From NCBI GenBank assembly GCA_964621445.1, contig CAZUNO010000045.1, positions 1 to 13,674 on the forward strand: a stretch of 13,674 nucleotides of DNA, in the 5' to 3' direction. The position numbers and the translations under genes were made by a program. Position 1 is the stretch's first letter. Every line of letters starts with the position of its first letter. Of the stretch, positions 12,735 through 13,674 are shown in pieces. Under the pieces are notes generated by a model that ran no database searches, was not told the DNA's origin, and saw only the letters and a program-made list of their open reading frames with translations. The stretch is from CAZUNO01 sp964621445 [NCBI: Candidatus Hadarchaeota archaeon]. GTDB taxonomy: Archaea > CAYQAE01 > CAYVLA01.

Positions 12735-13674
12735 TTACTCACCATCTTCGACCTGATAGAGGTACTTCACATCCCCGTCCAGGATGTAGTAGCTGTCCCC
12801 GCTGTGAATTATGGGTTTGAACGTCTCCTCGGCCACCGATGACAGGTCCTCGACGGACTGGACGCGGATAACCGCCCTCTCGATATCCTGAGAGGGCTCC
12901 CCTCCCTCCACTATCCTGTCCCTGACATCCGAGCTCAGGGAGTCCAAGGGGTCGCGGGGCATGGATCTCAGTTTCATGGCCGAGAATTCCGTCCCCAGGA
13001 CTAGAATCCCGGCTGCCAACAGGCTCATGATGCGGAGGGTGGAGACCTTGAGACCGAGGGACATGAAATTGACCCGTTTTGGGGATGATTCCCGGTGATC
13101 AATCACCCCTTCATCCGGAGGCGAGGAGTCCTCAAAGGTCAGCTTGTTGTCCCCCATGACCGTCTTCAGCGTTGGGGTGTATTGCCGCTGCACGGTCTTG
13201 GTTCCGGCCGAGAAGGTCACCTCGATCCGGGGCTGGACGGTATAGGTGTAGGAGGACCATCTCATGCCGGTTTCCTGCTCTATGGTGTCTATCATCTCCT
13301 GGATATCGCTCAGCGGCACCGAGTAGGTCTCGGTGAACGCCTTTCCCGCCGTCGTCTTCTCCTCGATAATCGTCATGCTTTTCTTCCATTCCCGTCCCTC
13401 CAGGGTCCCTGACACGCTGTACCTAATCTCGGGGGTCTCGATTTCGATGTCCCCCTCGCTGGTCAGCTGGTAGGACATTTCGATGTCCACTCCTTCCACC
13501 AGGGTCAGGAACGCGGTCTCCCCGGGCTCCAGGACCTCTCGGCCCCCGTACAGGGTGGAGGGTTCGACGTAAACCTTGCGGTCGAAGTCCAGGTTCTGGG
13601 AGTACCTCATGTCCACGACCCGCTGGTTTGTTTCCACCGGCCAGGTAAAGTTTAATGATACGGCGTACACCGAG
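12735..13674 (-). CDS. DUF5305 domain protein, partial at the right edge
   Basis: At least 311 aa are visible; the frame is open to the window edge, so the true start, probably with an N-terminal membrane helix, lies outside. The visible order is a beta-rich extracytoplasmic region (about 1-200), a membrane helix (about 204-228, GLKVSTLRIMSLLAAGILVL) and a cytoplasmic tail ending VKYLYQVEDGE at TAA. The phrases FDRKVYVEPSTLYGG and SVPLSDIQEMIDTIEQETG and the tail SYYILDGDVKYLY are characteristic of archaeal DUF5305 proteins. These are commonly encoded beside SipW-type signal peptidases and TasA-like or surface proteins. The role is unknown; a part in surface-protein export or assembly is inferred. 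The first internal start, GTG at 13670, is not taken as the real start. Confidence 0.8.
   Translation of the reverse strand, partial: SVYAVSLNFTWPVETNQRVVDMRYSQNLDFDRKVYVEPSTLYGGREVLEPGETAFLTLVEGVDIEMSYQLTSEGDIEIETPEIRYSVSGTLEGREWKKSMTIIEEKTTAGKAFTETYSVPLSDIQEMIDTIEQETGMRWSSYTYTVQPRIEVTFSAGTKTVQRQYTPTLKTVMGDNKLTFEDSSPPDEGVIDHRESSPKRVNFMSLGLKVSTLRIMSLLAAGILVLGTEFSAMKLRSMPRDPLDSLSSDVRDRIVEGGEPSQDIERAVIRVQSVEDLSSVAEETFKPIIHSGDSYYILDGDVKYLYQVEDGE

Noticed and set aside
1-13674. CRISPR array, integrase attachment repeats, rRNA
   Set aside because: No regularly spaced repeats, no direct repeat of the tRNA 3' end that I could find in the window, no integrase, and no rRNA-like sequence.

Overview
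The window looks like accessory-rich chromosome from an archaeon, probably a euryarchaeote or Thermoplasmatota relative. The lineage is an inference. The archaeal signs are TATA boxes about 25-32 nt upstream of start codons with little Shine-Dalgarno signal (leaderless transcripts), a tRNA gene without an encoded CCA end, and archaeal-type protein families (DUF5305, a TasA/camelysin-like protein, DUF5658, GATase1-like exported proteins). TTG start codons are common (893, 2315, 4356, 8724, 11157).

Left part (1-4350), visibly more AT-rich than the rest: a defence or toxin-antitoxin remnant. An AbiEi-like antitoxin (intact) overlaps an AbiEii-like nucleotidyltransferase toxin whose C-terminus is broken by two frameshifts. 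After it come a decayed open frame with one amber stop, a DUF3800/RNase-H-like gene split by a single frameshift, and 850 bp of largely non-coding sequence with another broken fragment (3985-4168).

Middle part (4356-9695): three genes for exported or membrane-anchored proteins on the + strand. They are a 415-aa GATase1-like protein, a 288-aa protein of unknown family with an N-terminal membrane anchor, and a 323-aa protein with the same layout as the first (signal peptide, alpha/beta domain, coiled coil, C-terminal membrane helix). The first is separated from the other two by 2.2 kb. That gap holds a serine-type class II tRNA with an unexpected GAA anticodon and a decayed IS481-like element with imperfect terminal inverted repeats (about 6664-7668).

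Right part (9696-13674): a broken RCK_C/TrkA-C-like fragment on the minus strand; a radical SAM protein of the AmrS/PflA-like type with an added N-terminal zinc-ribbon-like segment; a TasA/camelysin-like surface protein with its own promoter; a convergent small DUF5658 membrane protein; and a DUF5305 protein running off the right edge. The TasA-like and DUF5305 genes suggest an archaeal surface-protein locus, in which a SipW-like signal peptidase might be expected beyond the edge.

The strongest points for follow-up are the Ser-type tRNA with anticodon GAA and its flanking 10-bp inverted repeat, the paired membrane-anchored GATase-like proteins around an unknown partner, and the many half-decayed genes. 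No complete new system is proven by this sequence.
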